Source: Welwitschia mirabilis (taxonomy: Eukaryota > Gnetophyta > Gnetopsida > Welwitschiales). Taken from it: a stretch of 62,932 bases of DNA. Shown in pieces: positions 24,884-36,525 of the stretch. The notes under the pieces were generated by a model. That model was not told where the DNA came from. It saw nothing but the letters and a program-made list of their open reading frames with translations, and ran no database searches. Location of the stretch: NCBI GenBank assembly GCA_051453625.1, contig JBOZIK010000001.1, positions 93,630,058 through 93,692,989 of the forward strand, in the 5' to 3' direction. The position numbers were made by a program, and so were the translations under genes. Within the stretch, counting starts at the first letter, position 1. Every line of letters begins with the position of its first letter.

Positions 24884-25864
24884 CAACCTCATATTTTATC
24901 AAAGTTATAATGATTGTGAGAGCTTTTTGTTTTTGTTTTTTTGGTTTGAAAATCGATTGCAACCTTATATTATGTCCAAACTATCCTTTGACATTAAGCA
25001 AGATCTAAAAATCCATAGAACACTAATAACGTTATGGGTTGGATGGCAACCTCATCAAATTTCAAATCTCAAGTTTAGCGAAGGGTAAAATTATCATTAA
25101 GACACCCAGTTTTAAATTTATAGGGTAATATTCTAAATAGAACTTGATTTCATGATATTTGTGATAAATCTTAAGGTTTTGTAGAGCAAACAACATGGTT
25201 ATCAAATGCATCCAAACATGACTCTACAATGTACATCAAAAATATTCCAAAAATAAAAGTCATAAAACATGCTTGATTGATCAAGATCTCCAACTTTGAA
25301 AGGTGTTGAAAAGGCCTCCTTATCACTCTTCTTTAAGGTTGATGCTTCAAAACCCTTCTTCTCACATACCTTAACTTTAGAAGTCCCAACCTAGTGTTTT
25401 ATCAAAGTTATAATGATTGGGATATTTTCTTGATTACAACCCTATATTGTATCCAAACTACCCTTTGACATCAAGCGAGATCTAAAAATCCAGAAAACAC
25501 GAATAATGTTGTGGGTCGGATGGTCACGTCATCAAATTTCAAAGCTTAAGTTTGGCCAAATGTTAAAATTATCATCAATAAACATCCCGTTTTAAATGTA
25601 TAGGGTACTCTTCTAGGTAGAACTTGATTTCATGATATTTGTGATAAATCTCAAGGTTTTACAAAACAAACAACATGGTTATTAAAGGCATCCAAACATG
25701 ACTCTATAATACACATTAGAATTTTCCAAGAAGAGAAATCATAGAACATGTTTGATTGATCAAGATCTCCAAATTTACAAGCTGTTGACAAGAGCTCCTT
25801 ATCACTCTCCTTTAAGGTCGATGCTTCAAAATCCTTCTTCTTAAATACCTTAACTCTAGAAGTC
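24884..25864 (+). repeat. 0.5-kb tandem duplication, two units
   Basis: Unit 1 is 24884-25387 and unit 2 is 25388-25864. They align end to end, both holding TTTTATCAAAGTTATAATGA near the start, AGAACTTGATTTCATGATAT in the middle and AGAAGTC at the end. Differences include small indels. No coding potential or transposon ends were seen. Confidence 0.85.
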
Positions 25865-28800
25865 TTTCTAATCCATACCCTACGTCCTCTGATGCTAAAG
25901 ACAAAATGACATGCAAGAAGGATCGAAATGGTAATTTGAACAATCTCCTTGAAACTTCTTTTTTGTATCTTAGGGTTTCTTTTGATCCCTTAAATTAACC
26001 TTACTTTCAACTACTAGTCTATTTCATTCTGAAATATGCAGGATCCCACGATAACTTAAGCTATTAAGTTTTAATCAATGGATAAATTTCCCAGTTCTTA
26101 AAAATTAATACCACATCTCCAATCAGTATTAAACCCTATTAATATCAATTATGCAATTTCTATGTTAAATAAATACAATCTAAATTATGGAAGTGAAACA
26201 AATTAAAAATATCAACATGCACTAGAACAATAAAGCTCATGTCTAGCATACTAATCACAATGTATATTGTAATTAACCCATGCCTACATACAAAAGGGAA
26301 ATATATGTGTAACTATGATAACAAAATATCCCTATCAATAATTGATAACGACATATGTGTCAATCATATAATAGCTAATCAAAAGTTATGATGATTATAA
26401 CAAGATCTAGACAAGTATCTGAACTAGTCATATAATGAGAAAGCATAAACAAATGTTTATTAGTGATAAATATAAATGTCTTACAGAAAGGAGACATCTT
26501 TGAGCATATCAAAATGCAATAGAGACTATTCATGAGGATATAGACAAAGAACATCCAAACAATTATATCAATCTAGTACTAAAATAAAGAGCTCCAAAAA
26601 TATGGGTTTATAAGCATTCAATATGTTCTAATTTATTTATTTCCGAGTTTGAGAAGGTGTTTTATTCTTTCATGAAAGTACATGCTTAATTGTAGTTAGA
26701 TGAAGATAGCATATACTAAAGGACAATTTGTTATTTTCAAGCCTTTGTGTAGTTTATAAGATGGAGATGACATTGACATTTAAGTTGTTAACTTACATAA
26801 GTGGATAAACATAGTTTTAGAGTAGATAAAGTAAACACCATAAACTAATTCTTAATAACATTTTTTCAATTAAATTATTGAAATTTGAGGTATCCCTTTT
26901 GTATGTTAATCTTCTAATAACTCAATGTCCTAATAACCAAAATTGATATTGGTATCCATCTTAAAAGCACAACAATGAACACTATAGTGTCTCTTAGAAA
27001 TACCTTTAATTAGAATCTATTAACATTTTGTTTATTCCTTTTTTAATTAATCACATGCATCACATCTAGCTCGTCATTCAATAAATAGAATACTTAAAAG
27101 ACTATAACTAATTAAAATTTTTAAATAGTTACTTTTATTTGAAAATTAATCCATCTTTATCATAGCAGTAATACCTGTTTCTCTTTTACTTCACTTGTTT
27201 ATGATTGTTTATAAACAATAGTGTTTATAAATATCTAAAGATATACTTTCTTTTCGTTCTATAGCATTATTTATTCATAATAGATGTTCACAAATTCATG
27301 TACTACCTTTAAAAATACTATTTCCTTCTCAATAAAATGTTTGTAACTTTCTTTAATGTTTATAATTTTAGTTTTATCATCTTTTTCAAAGTCAAAAAAA
27401 TACCAAACTTTTTAAGAATTTAATTTTTATGTTTAATTTTAATAGAGGTCTAAACATCGTATTCTTCCTCCATTATTTCCATTGTAAGATATTCTTTTCA
27501 TTATATCAAATCAGAATTCTCCTTTTATTCATTTTCATCCTCTAGAATCCATAAAATTTCATTGAAACAGACTTTTTGATTTTTCTAAATTTAAAATTGC
27601 TAATTTAAATACTTGTATTACATCTTTCAACTGCTTTCATGACGTACTAGATATTATTTCCATAGATAATGTTGCAAGTTTCTTTTTTCCACCATCTTCT
27701 ATACCCATTTCAAGCTCTTAGACACTACTTTTTGGTAAATGGTTCACAAATTAGAACGGTTAAAATTATCTAATGTAAACAACTAATATTCATAATTTCT
27801 TTAGTTATCTTGTAGGACTTCATTATTATTCTTTAAACATCTTGCCTAAACACCTACTAACAATATATCTCATCATAATTATTATCTTGAAATTATATTT
27901 TATGATGACAGATACTTATGCTTAATAGTATTATTTAACACGTTAAGAGATCAGAACATGAGTTGAGTAACATTTCATTTTCTTTTTAATTTTGTATGCA
28001 TTATCTAGGTTCAAGTCTAGGGCAAAATTGATTAAATGAATGTATTATCACTCTCTTGATAGAAATGAATGGCAGTAAGGCTATGATGACAATAATAAAT
28101 ATCTTGTCACTAGGTGTGTTGCTAGAGGAAGTTATAGTAAACAACTCAAAATGATTTTAGGTGCAGTTCAATAAATGTCCATCTCCCTCATCTATCATCC
28201 CTACTTGCTAATATATGACAGAATTGAAACGAAAAAATTCTTAATAAAGATGGCATCACTGTCACCTTATTCATTTGATTCATGAATTGGACCTTAAAGA
28301 AAGCCTACATTTGACTGCAAATCTACTAAATGCTTACAGCTCTAAAAATGCCAACTAGGCTATGTTAAAGACCAAATATGCTAGAAACATGCATCAGGGA
28401 TATCTCGACAATCACAAAATGCAAAATCCGAATAGCATTATCCTTTATAGATTTTACGACACCATGTCAACATTATCGTAAATCTTCATTAAGAATAAAA
28501 TTACACACAAACCACTGAAAAGAATGCCATCATGATTCTTTAGGATTAAGCTTCTCCCCAAAGCATAATGTTGTGACTACATCCATGTTCACACAAGCTT
28601 CTCTAAATATTTCTACTATTTATATTGCATTAGTTTATCACCTGCAATGACTTGTTTCTAAAGTAACATAGTGAAACTTATAATACAGAGTGACCTGAAA
28701 TGCAACATGACAAAACTGTATGCCATGAAAGTTGAATTCGTTATAAGAATAAGGTACTTTTCAGATATTATGCATAAAGAATTGCTTTTCTATTCAAGAA

Positions 28801-28900
28801 AGCACCACTAAATATACAGACACAGGACTGTTGCCTTTGTCTACGAATAGCCTGCTTGCAAACATCACATAAACAAAACTTCTTATAAAGTAACCCAAAA
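25865..28900. other. no recognisable feature; possible 3' flank or further exons of the coiled-coil gene
   Basis: A+T-rich sequence without transposon domains. Conserved C-terminal blocks of the coiled-coil family were looked for on the minus strand and not found. If the gene uses the donor at 28939 its next exon lies here or further left. Confidence 0.4.
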
Positions 28901-29056
28901 TCAACATACAGGATAATGGTTCAAATTAGCCCTTCTTACAGTCTTGGATAATTCTTTTGCAGTCTTGGATAATTCTTGTGTCAATCGTGATAACTCTTCA
29001 CAACATCCATACCATTCATTTTGCAAATGTTTGATGTGATCCATCCTCGTTTTAGC
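28901..29056 (-). CDS. coiled-coil protein, last visible exon
   Basis: The acceptor CAACAG|GCT puts the exon start at 29056, giving AKTRMDHIKHLQNEW directly after the LQIQ of the previous exon. The residues line up one for one with the corresponding block of the plant coiled-coil family. The frame then runs through a 21-bp duplication (ELSKTAKELSKT) to TGA at 28901-28903. A good donor (ACT|GTAAGA, exon end 28940) lies just after the duplication. Either the protein ends at NHYPVC here, or this tail is intron read-through and the family's C-terminal block lies in an exon not found. The intron before it (29057-29122) is only 66 bp. Confidence 0.6.
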   Translation of the reverse strand, partial: AKTRMDHIKHLQNEWYGCCEELSRLTQELSKTAKELSKTVRRANLNHYPVC

Positions 29057-29122
29057 CTGTTGGGCAAATATCTTTTGATATAAACATACCGTAAACATGG
29101 TACAATAACTGTATAGAAATAC

Positions 29123-29290
29123 CTGTATTTGCAGGTCTTTCTCCTTTTGAAGAGTTTGATTTAGCAACTTTTGCAGGCTTAGATTTTCATTACTTAAAGA
29201 TACCCGGGTCCTTACTAAATTTGCCACTTCTTCTTGAAGCCTTTCCAGTTCAACCTCACTGGAACACAACTTTTCCTTTTTGTAAATTTC
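29123..29290 (-). CDS. coiled-coil protein, internal exon
   Basis: Acceptor TTTAG|GAAATT at 29290 and donor CAG|GTATTT after 29123 give exactly 56 codons in phase 0. The peptide starts EIYKKEKLCSSEVELERLQE and ends KEKDLQIQ, a heptad-like pattern matching the REKLYSKELEVEQLQAEL...LKDLELQ region of plant relatives (from memory). Because that region is normally preceded by a short ...LKAETLLTSLLR segment that is not at the end of the previous exon, a small exon may be missing from the 7.2-kb intron upstream, perhaps lost, decayed or hidden in the N-gap. Confidence 0.7.
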
Positions 29291-30513
29291 CTAAATTATA
29301 AGCAATCTATAATGCCAAAAGGTTGTATTATGGAAGCATGAGTAACATAGGAATAGAAATAATAGCAGACGCAAAAGACATTTCAGATGTCCTAGCTCGT
29401 CTAAGAGCATTTTATAAGATGAATACTTTTTTCACGATGACAAAATAAAAATAGCAGCTGAACATTATTGGCAAAGCGACTATACTTCTGCATTAGCACC
29501 TCTAACAAGTTTGGAAAAGCTAAGATCCAATCACTGACTTTACAGAGAAAGGCAACGAATTTCCACCTAGGGATTAAGATTAGATTGAAGAAAATGTCAA
29601 AGATCACAACCTCTAGCAACCTCTGCAAAGAAACTAGGAGATGCTGCTAGCAAAGACAAATCATGATTCTAGGAAGCTTTGAATTTAAAAGTTTGATGGT
29701 GAATAATATGCCATATGACATCATATCTAACATATAAGGGAAAGGAACTAGCTCTAAAATTTCGGAAAGACTAAAAGAAATGTTTGAAGTGAATAATGAA
29801 TCTAAAATCCAAGCACTTCTAACAGAGTTCTCTAATCTAAACATGAAAGAGAAGTAAATAACTGCTTCAAGTAAAAGGTTATGAAACTTAATTAGTAGCC
29901 CAATATAGAAAACTAAGTATAATAAGAATATCTTTTATGAAATCATAAGATCAATCAATAAATACATTATAATATCGACAACAAAACACATAACACATAA
30001 ATATTAATTTCAAACATACAAAAAGACAATTACGTAATCAATGAGCCAATGGTATTTCTAAAATGTAAAATGAAATGTTAAAATTTAGTTTACAATTACA
30101 TAATTACCCTTTCATAAATTGTGAGCCCTTTTTTATCAAAAAGTTCAAAAAATCCTAAAAAAGACATTTGGCTCTTCATTTCATGCAGAGAGTCAAAAAA
30201 ATTTTTCTCAACTCACACCATGAGTGAAACTTTTTTTAAATTAGAAACAAAACTCAGTTTAACTCAAGAGTGCTAAGTCAAAAAGTGTCTCGCAAACCTT
30301 CAAGGAGTAATCAACTCATAAATGACTCACCTGGACTTAAAGATGTTGGAAGTGAAGCCAAATCTCTTGATGTTATTTATTCCTTTATAGTGTGACTTTA
30401 TGTATTTTTATGTAGTCCCTTTTCTTGTTGTAATATTTAAAAGAAAAAGGGAAGTTAAATGGGGTCATCTAGAAAGTTCTAGAAGTTAGGGTTAGGGTTT
30501 CTACCCTAAAAGA

Positions 30514-30613
30514 NNNNNNNNNNNNNNNNNNNNNNNNNNNNNNNNNNNNNNNNNNNNNNNNNNNNNNNNNNNNNNNNNNNNNNNNNNNNNNNNNNNNNNN
30601 NNNNNNNNNNNNN
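30514..30613. other. assembly gap, 100 N
   Basis: Exactly 100 N, which often denotes a gap of unknown size. It lies just beyond the 3' side of copia D, where its 3' LTR would be expected. Confidence 0.95.
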
Positions 30614-30981
30614 AGGAAACTTAACAAATAAATTAACTAAAAATAACACAAATTGCATTATATAGTCTCCGCCATTAGCAGAATTGTTTTAACATCCCTC
30701 TCAATTTATGGGTTGTTTCCAGTGTGACATAATCTTCATTAGATTCATTCTCTTGGACTGTCTTCAATTTGAGTTTACTGTAGAAATCTTAAGAATGTTC
30801 ACACCAGTAGGGCCTTCTTAAAGTCCTTAATTGTATTGACCTCAAATTTAATCTACATTGAATTGATAGTTCCATGACTCATGCCTCTCTTATCCCGTGT
30901 AGCGGCTTGTCATTATGCTTTATCCTTTCACTATAGATTGGATCTGCATTGCACTGATTATTATGTTGTTGTCATAAGACG

Positions 30982-31374
30982 TGTTAGGTATGCAGACCCC
31001 ATGCCCAGCCCCACCTGACAAGTCGGTAAATATGATGGGTTTCAGTTTCCACCAAAGTCATGGCTTTTGGTATGATGGTAATGGGCCAACAATTGGTAAG
31101 TGGGTATGAGCCCATTATCATCACACCAAAAGCCATGACTTAGGTAATGATGGTAATGGGCCCAACAATTGGTATCAGAGACATGGTTGTTGGCTAGTGT
31201 CGGGTTCGAGTCTCCCCCATGGCTTCCGGATTCATGTGAGCACTTGGCATGTGAATCAACAGGGAGATTGTCGGGTATGCAGTCCCCATGCCCAACCCGA
31301 CAAGTGGGCAAATATGATGGGTTCCAGTTTCCACTAAAGTCATGGCTTTTGGTGTAATGGTAATGGGCCCAACA
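30982..31374 (+). mobile_element. TRIM element (terminal-repeat retrotransposon in miniature)
   Basis: 393 bp in all. The LTRs begin TGTTAGGTATGCAG (30982) and TGTCGGGTATGCAG (31269) and both end CCAACA. An initiator-Met primer site, TGGTATCAGAGA (31170-31181), follows the 5' LTR and a purine tract, CAGGGAGAT, precedes the 3' LTR. The 5 bases AGACG stand immediately before (30977-30981) and after (31375-31379): a perfect target duplication. The interior is only about 100 bp with no ORF. The 3' LTR is 106 bp; the 5' LTR is 110 bp plus a 76-bp extension forming a hairpin. It sits inside the RNase H region of copia D, whose reading (YDNNIISAM...) resumes on the other side. Confidence 0.92.
31056..31140. 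repeat. inverted repeat (hairpin) in the TRIM 5' LTR
   Basis: Arms 31056-31086 and 31110-31140 are inverted copies, 29 of 31 positions complementary, with a 23-nt loop. The right arm is an inverted copy of LTR sequence. A third, direct copy of the LTR end follows at 31147-31167. The 3' LTR has only the left arm. Confidence 0.9.
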
Positions 31375-31674
31375 AGACGGTAGTAATAAAGTCCTTATTT
31401 TAATATACATAGCCAAGAATACATCTTTTAACCAAAGCACTTTCTTTATTGTCCATTGCTTAATACTTTAGCTCCATGCTGGGTCTACAAATACGGATCT
31501 ACCGCTTGGCCAACCACCCTACGATGTATTAATCTAGGATTCCGCAGACGCAAGGATGACACAATGACTAACTTACTGGATGTTTGGTCTAAGTGTTTGA
31601 CTATCCAACTATCTGCTTTTATTGTGTTGTGTCAACATGTTTAAATTCAAAACCATACAGGTCCATTCCTGGAT

Positions 31675-31932
31675 TCAACAATTCCAAGTGAGTTTTATAA
31701 CCTCCAGGACATATTTCTGACATATTACTTGAAGGCATTTTGGCTTTAAAACTGTAATGATTTGCATACTTAGATGGTAATGTGATTTATGCATATCAAA
31801 TGACTCGCATTTCCTTGAAAGCTTGCCTTCAATGCCCCTTACATGCTGAATGGTCCAGCCTGTTAGTAGTATATCATCAACATGGAAAGCAAGTATGAGA
31901 CGCAGTACCCTTTCTTCTACACAGATGAGCAA
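31675..31932 (-). pseudogene. copia reverse transcriptase catalytic fragment (element D)
   Basis: The peptide LILAFHVDDILLTG contains the VDD form of the reverse-transcriptase YVDD active-site motif (Tyr replaced by His), followed by IEGKLSRKCESFDMHKSHYH, the usual copia FEMKDLG..HY region. It is part of element D and lies in the host-gene intron. Confidence 0.85.
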
Positions 31933-34900
31933 ATTTGCATCAGAAGAGGTTTTATCCCTTTTTTAATCCAATTTCCAGAAGAAACTTCCTCAACTCCTCA
32001 CACTATCTCCTAGGCAATTCTTTCAGACCATACTAAGCATTCTTCCAAGGTCGAATTGCACACTAGGTTGGTCAAGATGTCATGGCCCTCTACCACTTGC
32101 ATATAGGTATCTTCGTATACTATTTGATAGAGCATTATATGCTTAATATTCGTTGATACAGTTTCCAACCCATCAATGTAACTATATGGATAAGAACTCT
32201 AAATGTCTTCATTGGGGCCTTGGACGCATATTGTCTCCTCATAATCAGTGTCGTGTATCTAAGAGTATCCTTTGGCTATAATACAGGCCTTGTCCAAAGC
32301 TCCACCATCATTTAATTTAACAACAAAGTGCTACTTAGACCCTACAACATTCATGTCTTTAAGAGGACAATGCACCACATACCATACCTCCCACTGAATA
32401 ATCAAGTGGTATTCCTTATCCATTACTCACTCGAATACAAGCCTGAGTAGTTGAAATTCTAGAACTGCAACATCACACACAGTCTGCGTCTGGATTTTCT
32501 GTCAGACACTTTCTAGCACAAGTGCAAACTAATGATTCTATAATACCTATATTTACATTCAGACCAAAATCTTCATATATATTTTGAAGCAGGAATTTCT
32601 ACAGGTATTTGTGGTTCATTACTCAAGTTATTATCACCAACTACCTTTGTTTCGACTAGGTCCATAGCCTTCAATTCCTGTGCTATCTCTTCTATGGTGG
32701 ATTTGGGAGACGCAGCTTTATAACCCAAGTAATCTTTGTCGAACTTCAGATTTAAGAGTTCCCAATTCTTCTTGCATTTCCCATCATATAGTCTGTAAGC
32801 TTGTGGAAGTTTCAGTGCAACCCATCCAAATACCCTTCAGCATTTTAGATCAAAATTATTTTTGAATTAAGAAGCTACAGATACTCTTGAGGTTGGGTTT
32901 CCTCCATGCCCATAACTCACATAAAGTCTTACCCTATAAAATTTTAGTTGTTAGGCCATTGATAAAAAATATTGCAGTACTAATTGCTTCTTCCCACATC
33001 ACATCTCTCCATTCTAGCTTGAAATAATGGGCACTGTGTCATTTCTTCAATACGCAACTGCGTTGGTCTGCAACACCACTTTGGAAAGGCAAACAGTGGA
33101 TAGAAGGGAAAGGCTCAATTTATTATTAAAAAATTTCAGGAACTCACTACACATGTCCTTTCCGCTATTGTTAGTCATCAACTCAGCAATTTTTGTCATG
33201 GATTTATTCTAGACTTCTTTGTGAAACTCTTCACATATTATTCATTTTCATAATGGAGAAGATAAAGTCAATTGTATACTGCATATTCATTGACAAGTAG
33301 TAGATAGAAATCATGCCATCCCCAAGTTGCTATTGTACCCATGGACCCAACATCAGAGCGAATAAGTTCTAGAGGATGTCTGGTTCTGTGTTCCGTTACA
33401 TCAGGTATTTAAGTGTGTGTTTAACTTACCTTTCCGACAACTTATGTTTATGGAGGGTTTTCAGGTTCCTAAGGCAAATATGCCCCAACTGTTAATACCC
33501 CCATTCTGCAGAAGAAAGGATCATGCCCAACCTTCTGAATATAGCATCATACCCCACCTTTTCTAACTACTATACAGAGAGTAGATTGTGACAAAATTTA
33601 GAAGAATAATATGCATATTAAATTATCGTATGTTGTTATTGAGAGGTAAATTCACAGTTCGAACTCCTGCAGATTCATCTTAATATCAACATGCTACTTC
33701 AGCAGAATGCCTGAAAATGGTACAAAAATCAATTAAATATATTTTATTATATCTTACACATTTAGTGCAAGCAGAGGCAAAATACGAAGGGAAAATAGAA
33801 TCCTTCATACTATCTTCCTTTATTTTAAAAACAAAATCATTCACATACAAATTTTAAATTGTGATTTTATTGTCTACATTTTTCTTACCCTTGTTCTTTT
33901 CTTGAGGGTAGACTTGCTGCTGCTTCTATTTCTTCAAGTCTCATTTGTCCTTTGGTTTTACCCTTTCTTTGATATTTGTCTGGGATTCAGAGGTTCAAAA
34001 AGCAACCCTAGTTTGATGACCCTTGATGTATGTAGCAATTGCATCAGGTTCTGTTGGCCCTTCATGCATGTGGCAGTTGCTTCAGGGTCTGTTAGGCATC
34101 TAGCTTTGCCAGATCATCCACAGTACATCCAGTGGCCATTCATACATTGTATTATGTTGGGCATCCTATGTCTAGATTAACATTATGACCATGTCATAAC
34201 TCTTTGGCAAAGCCCATATCACACAGCTTTCTAGGTCAACATCACTGAAGACTTCTCCTTGCATGTACAACTATTAGCGTAGACCTGCAACTTGATTAAA
34301 CAAGTTGGTTGACAGCTTCCCCACTACTAGCTTCAAGTTCTGCATCCAACCTTTAATTGCTTGCCTCATCAACTCGTTAATGTACTAGTCAACACATGTA
34401 ATTTCTTCCACATATTTGATACAACGGGTTAGCATTGCACAGTAATTGCAATTTCCTGTACAACAGACTAATGATATACCTGGCAAGTGCATCATAAGTC
34501 AAGGTTGAAGGGCATGATTTGTCTGTTGGCACCTCAATCAACCTCTGTAGTGCTTGAATCTGTGAGTACAGTGTAACCATTGTACTCCACAACATGTAGT
34601 TTCCAACCCCTTTAGTCATTGTTCAGATGTTATCGCAAATCTCCCTATCTTACCTACTTTTACTTGTGAGGTCGGGTTAAACCTTCTTGTGGATGGTTCT
34701 ATGTAGTCTGGTGTGAAAATGTGAAACTCTAGAATCAGATGATGGCTGGACACCTAACAACATTGTTGCTATCTGTTTAATTGCAGCTCAATCATCACAT
34801 ACAGCAGGGTTGATTTGGTGCTGAAGTTGGCTCCACTGGATGCCATCTTCTTCCTCCTAAGGGCTCTCCTTCTTTCAACAAAAAGATTCTTCTGATCTTT

Positions 34901-35261
34901 CTAGAGCAGAGTTTTCTTTAATCTCTTCTTTTCAACTAGAAGACCAAGTACATAGAGGAAAGCTTATGACAAATTAAGAATACTGAACAGATACTAGGAA
35001 AAGGAAAACGAACTTAAAAAATGAAATAACTACTAGAATTTTTATTACCATTCCTACTGTTGATACAGTTAAATAGTTTTGCGAAACGGTACCAAAAAAC
35101 CAGTGGCAGTTCAGGATCAATCAATCGATCGATTTTCATTAACAAACAAAGGGTCCCATAACTAATTATGTTGTTATGGAACTAAGCAAACAAGTTCACT
35201 AAGGATAACATGTAAATTGTATGATATAGTTCTGCAATTAGTGGATGTCTTTAACAAAAAG

Positions 35262-35561
35262 CATTGTTGCAAGACTCTCCGAGCCTCGACGAGTACTCTC
35301 CAAGTCCCGAGTTTTTTTGAACTCGCGAGTCGAGTGAGCAGAAACTCGCTGAGTCCGAGTCAGCTCCCAAAACTCATGAGTCTCAATGAGTCTTGGCAAG
35401 ATTTGACGAGTTTTAACGAGTCATGGCGCATTTGTACATGAAACTTGCTAGTGACTCTTTTCGACTCCCGAGTCTGTCCCGAGTCAGCTCCCGATTCGCG
35501 CCGAGTCACGAGTTTTTTCCCCTAGCCGAGTCGGGTGGCGGGTCCAAGTCTTGCAACAATG
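35262..35561. mobile_element. hAT-like MITE, 300 bp, with perfect 8-bp target duplication
   Basis: Terminal inverted repeats CATTGTTGCAAGACT (35262-35276) and its exact complement (35547-35561) are flanked on both sides by ACAAAAAG (35254-35261 and 35562-35569). An 8-bp duplication and TIRs starting CA fit the hAT superfamily. The inside is G+C rich and full of GAGTC / GACTC and CGAGT words in both orientations, like the subterminal transposase-binding repeats of hAT elements. It encodes no transposase, so it needs an autonomous partner. CpGs are well kept compared with the neighbouring retroelements, suggesting a young insertion. Confidence 0.88.
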
Positions 35562-35569
35562 ACAAAAAG

Positions 35570-36525
35570 TACAATAAAATGTCTAGTGAAAACTCAATTA
35601 TTTAAGCAGTTTGGTTGTAATGGTCAGCTGCAGTAGTTATTTGAGCAATTTCACAGTGCCTTGAGCAGCTTTCACTTTTCAGTACAACAAACACTAATCC
35701 AGTTAAACAGTCTCAGCATTTCCCTTGACTGCATATTTACCTCTGTCCAGCTAAACTACAGTCCTTGTGCAGTTGTGCCTGTTTTACTTATCATGGGTGG
35801 CCTTAACTGACTGCTTTCTATTCTAGGTTCCTCCCATTTTTTGATTTTCTTATGTGCTTCAGGTCCTCACTGTGGAAATCGAAAGTTAATTCCAACACTG
35901 CTCTGACCAGATTACTGTCCCCTCCTATTTCTCATGAAGAAGAAACAAAAAGGATGACAGATATAATAGATTATTATGTCAGACCTCTTGATATGGATAA
36001 ATAAAGGAAAACTTCTCTGTCGTTCAGTAATATAAAGCCAACCTCAATTCAAAAGATTCAACGTAAGAAAGCACCTGAAAGGTAACAATTTTTTGAACCA
36101 TCGGTTTTTTTTTAAAAAAAAAAGGGAAGAAAGAAAAAGGAAAAAATGAACAGCAGTATCTGAAAGCTGGAGATGATGCTGATGACAAGTGGTCAGTTTC
36201 TGAAATTTTCAAAACTGAAGGTATTTTGGGTATTGACTCTTACTGGGATTAGACATGAAGCAAAACACCTTAACCCAAATTCAAGTCATTTGTTGTGATT
36301 TATGCAGAATTTTAGAGCTAGATTATTCTGTTTCTAGAGTAAGATATCAAGTCATAATAAGTCCATGTTCAATGATTCAAGTTGCAATAGAAATAATATA
36401 ATTATAATCTCATTCAACCACCGCTTACTTGGTCAATAACTTTGTTAAATTTAAAGGTACTAAAGAATGCTTTCCTGGAAGAAAATTTAATCAAATAGTG
36501 AAAGAATAAAGACAATTTGCAATAC
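35570..36525 (-). other. intron remainder, possible copia LTR then unique sequence
   Basis: Up to 35897 the minus strand could be the start of a copia LTR (TGTTGGAATTAACTTTCG). From 35898 to 36525 there is non-coding, A+T-rich intron sequence ending at the donor of the large exon. No exon-like segment of the coiled-coil family was found here. Confidence 0.4.

Larger units (their letters stand above)
30640..34900 (-). mobile_element. Ty1/copia element D, decayed, in the gene intron
   Basis: Minus-strand copia domains are in canonical order: gag start MASSGANFSTKSTLLYV at 34846, a zinc-knuckle relic near 34085-34140 (YCG-SGKARC), integrase core at 33300-33400 (HPLELIRSDVGSMGTIATW), integrase C-terminal part at 32690-32870 (VFGWVALKLPQAYRLYDGK), reverse transcriptase at 32230-32345 (VVGSKWHFVVKLNDGG pattern with one stop) and 31675-31932 (LAFHVDDILLTG), then RNase H at 30880-30981, cut by the TRIM. 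Many stops make it inactive. LTRs could not be fixed with confidence: a TGTTGGAA minus-strand start at 35897 and a GTATCAACA end at 35058 are candidates for the 5' LTR. Confidence 0.85.
29291..36525 (-). other. 7.2-kb intron loaded with transposons
   Basis: Bounded by donor GAG|GTATTG at 36525 and acceptor TTTAG at 29291. It contains copia element D (about 30640-34900 with a possible LTR to 35897), a TRIM nested in D, a hAT-like MITE and a 100-N gap. All recognisable parts of D are on the same strand as the gene. If another exon exists inside, the true intron is split. Confidence 0.65.

Noticed and set aside
30484-30500. Telomere-like TTAGGG words
   Set aside because: Only two or three units (GTTAGGGTTAGGG), too few for an interstitial telomere tract.
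30344-30513. Possible plus-strand copia LTR starting TGTTGGAAG
   Set aside because: No primer site, partner LTR or duplication could be found and the N-gap cuts it; it could equally be the 3' LTR end of copia D on the other strand.
31042-31440. 132-residue minus-strand frame and 62-residue plus-strand frame over the TRIM
   Set aside because: They cross the LTRs and hairpin of the TRIM; repeated words in the peptides only reflect the repeated DNA.
35800-36000. Minus-strand segment reading VLELTFDFHSEDLKHIRKSK as a missing exon of the coiled-coil gene
   Set aside because: No similarity to the missing family segment, and it overlaps a likely copia LTR start (TGTTGGAATTAAC).
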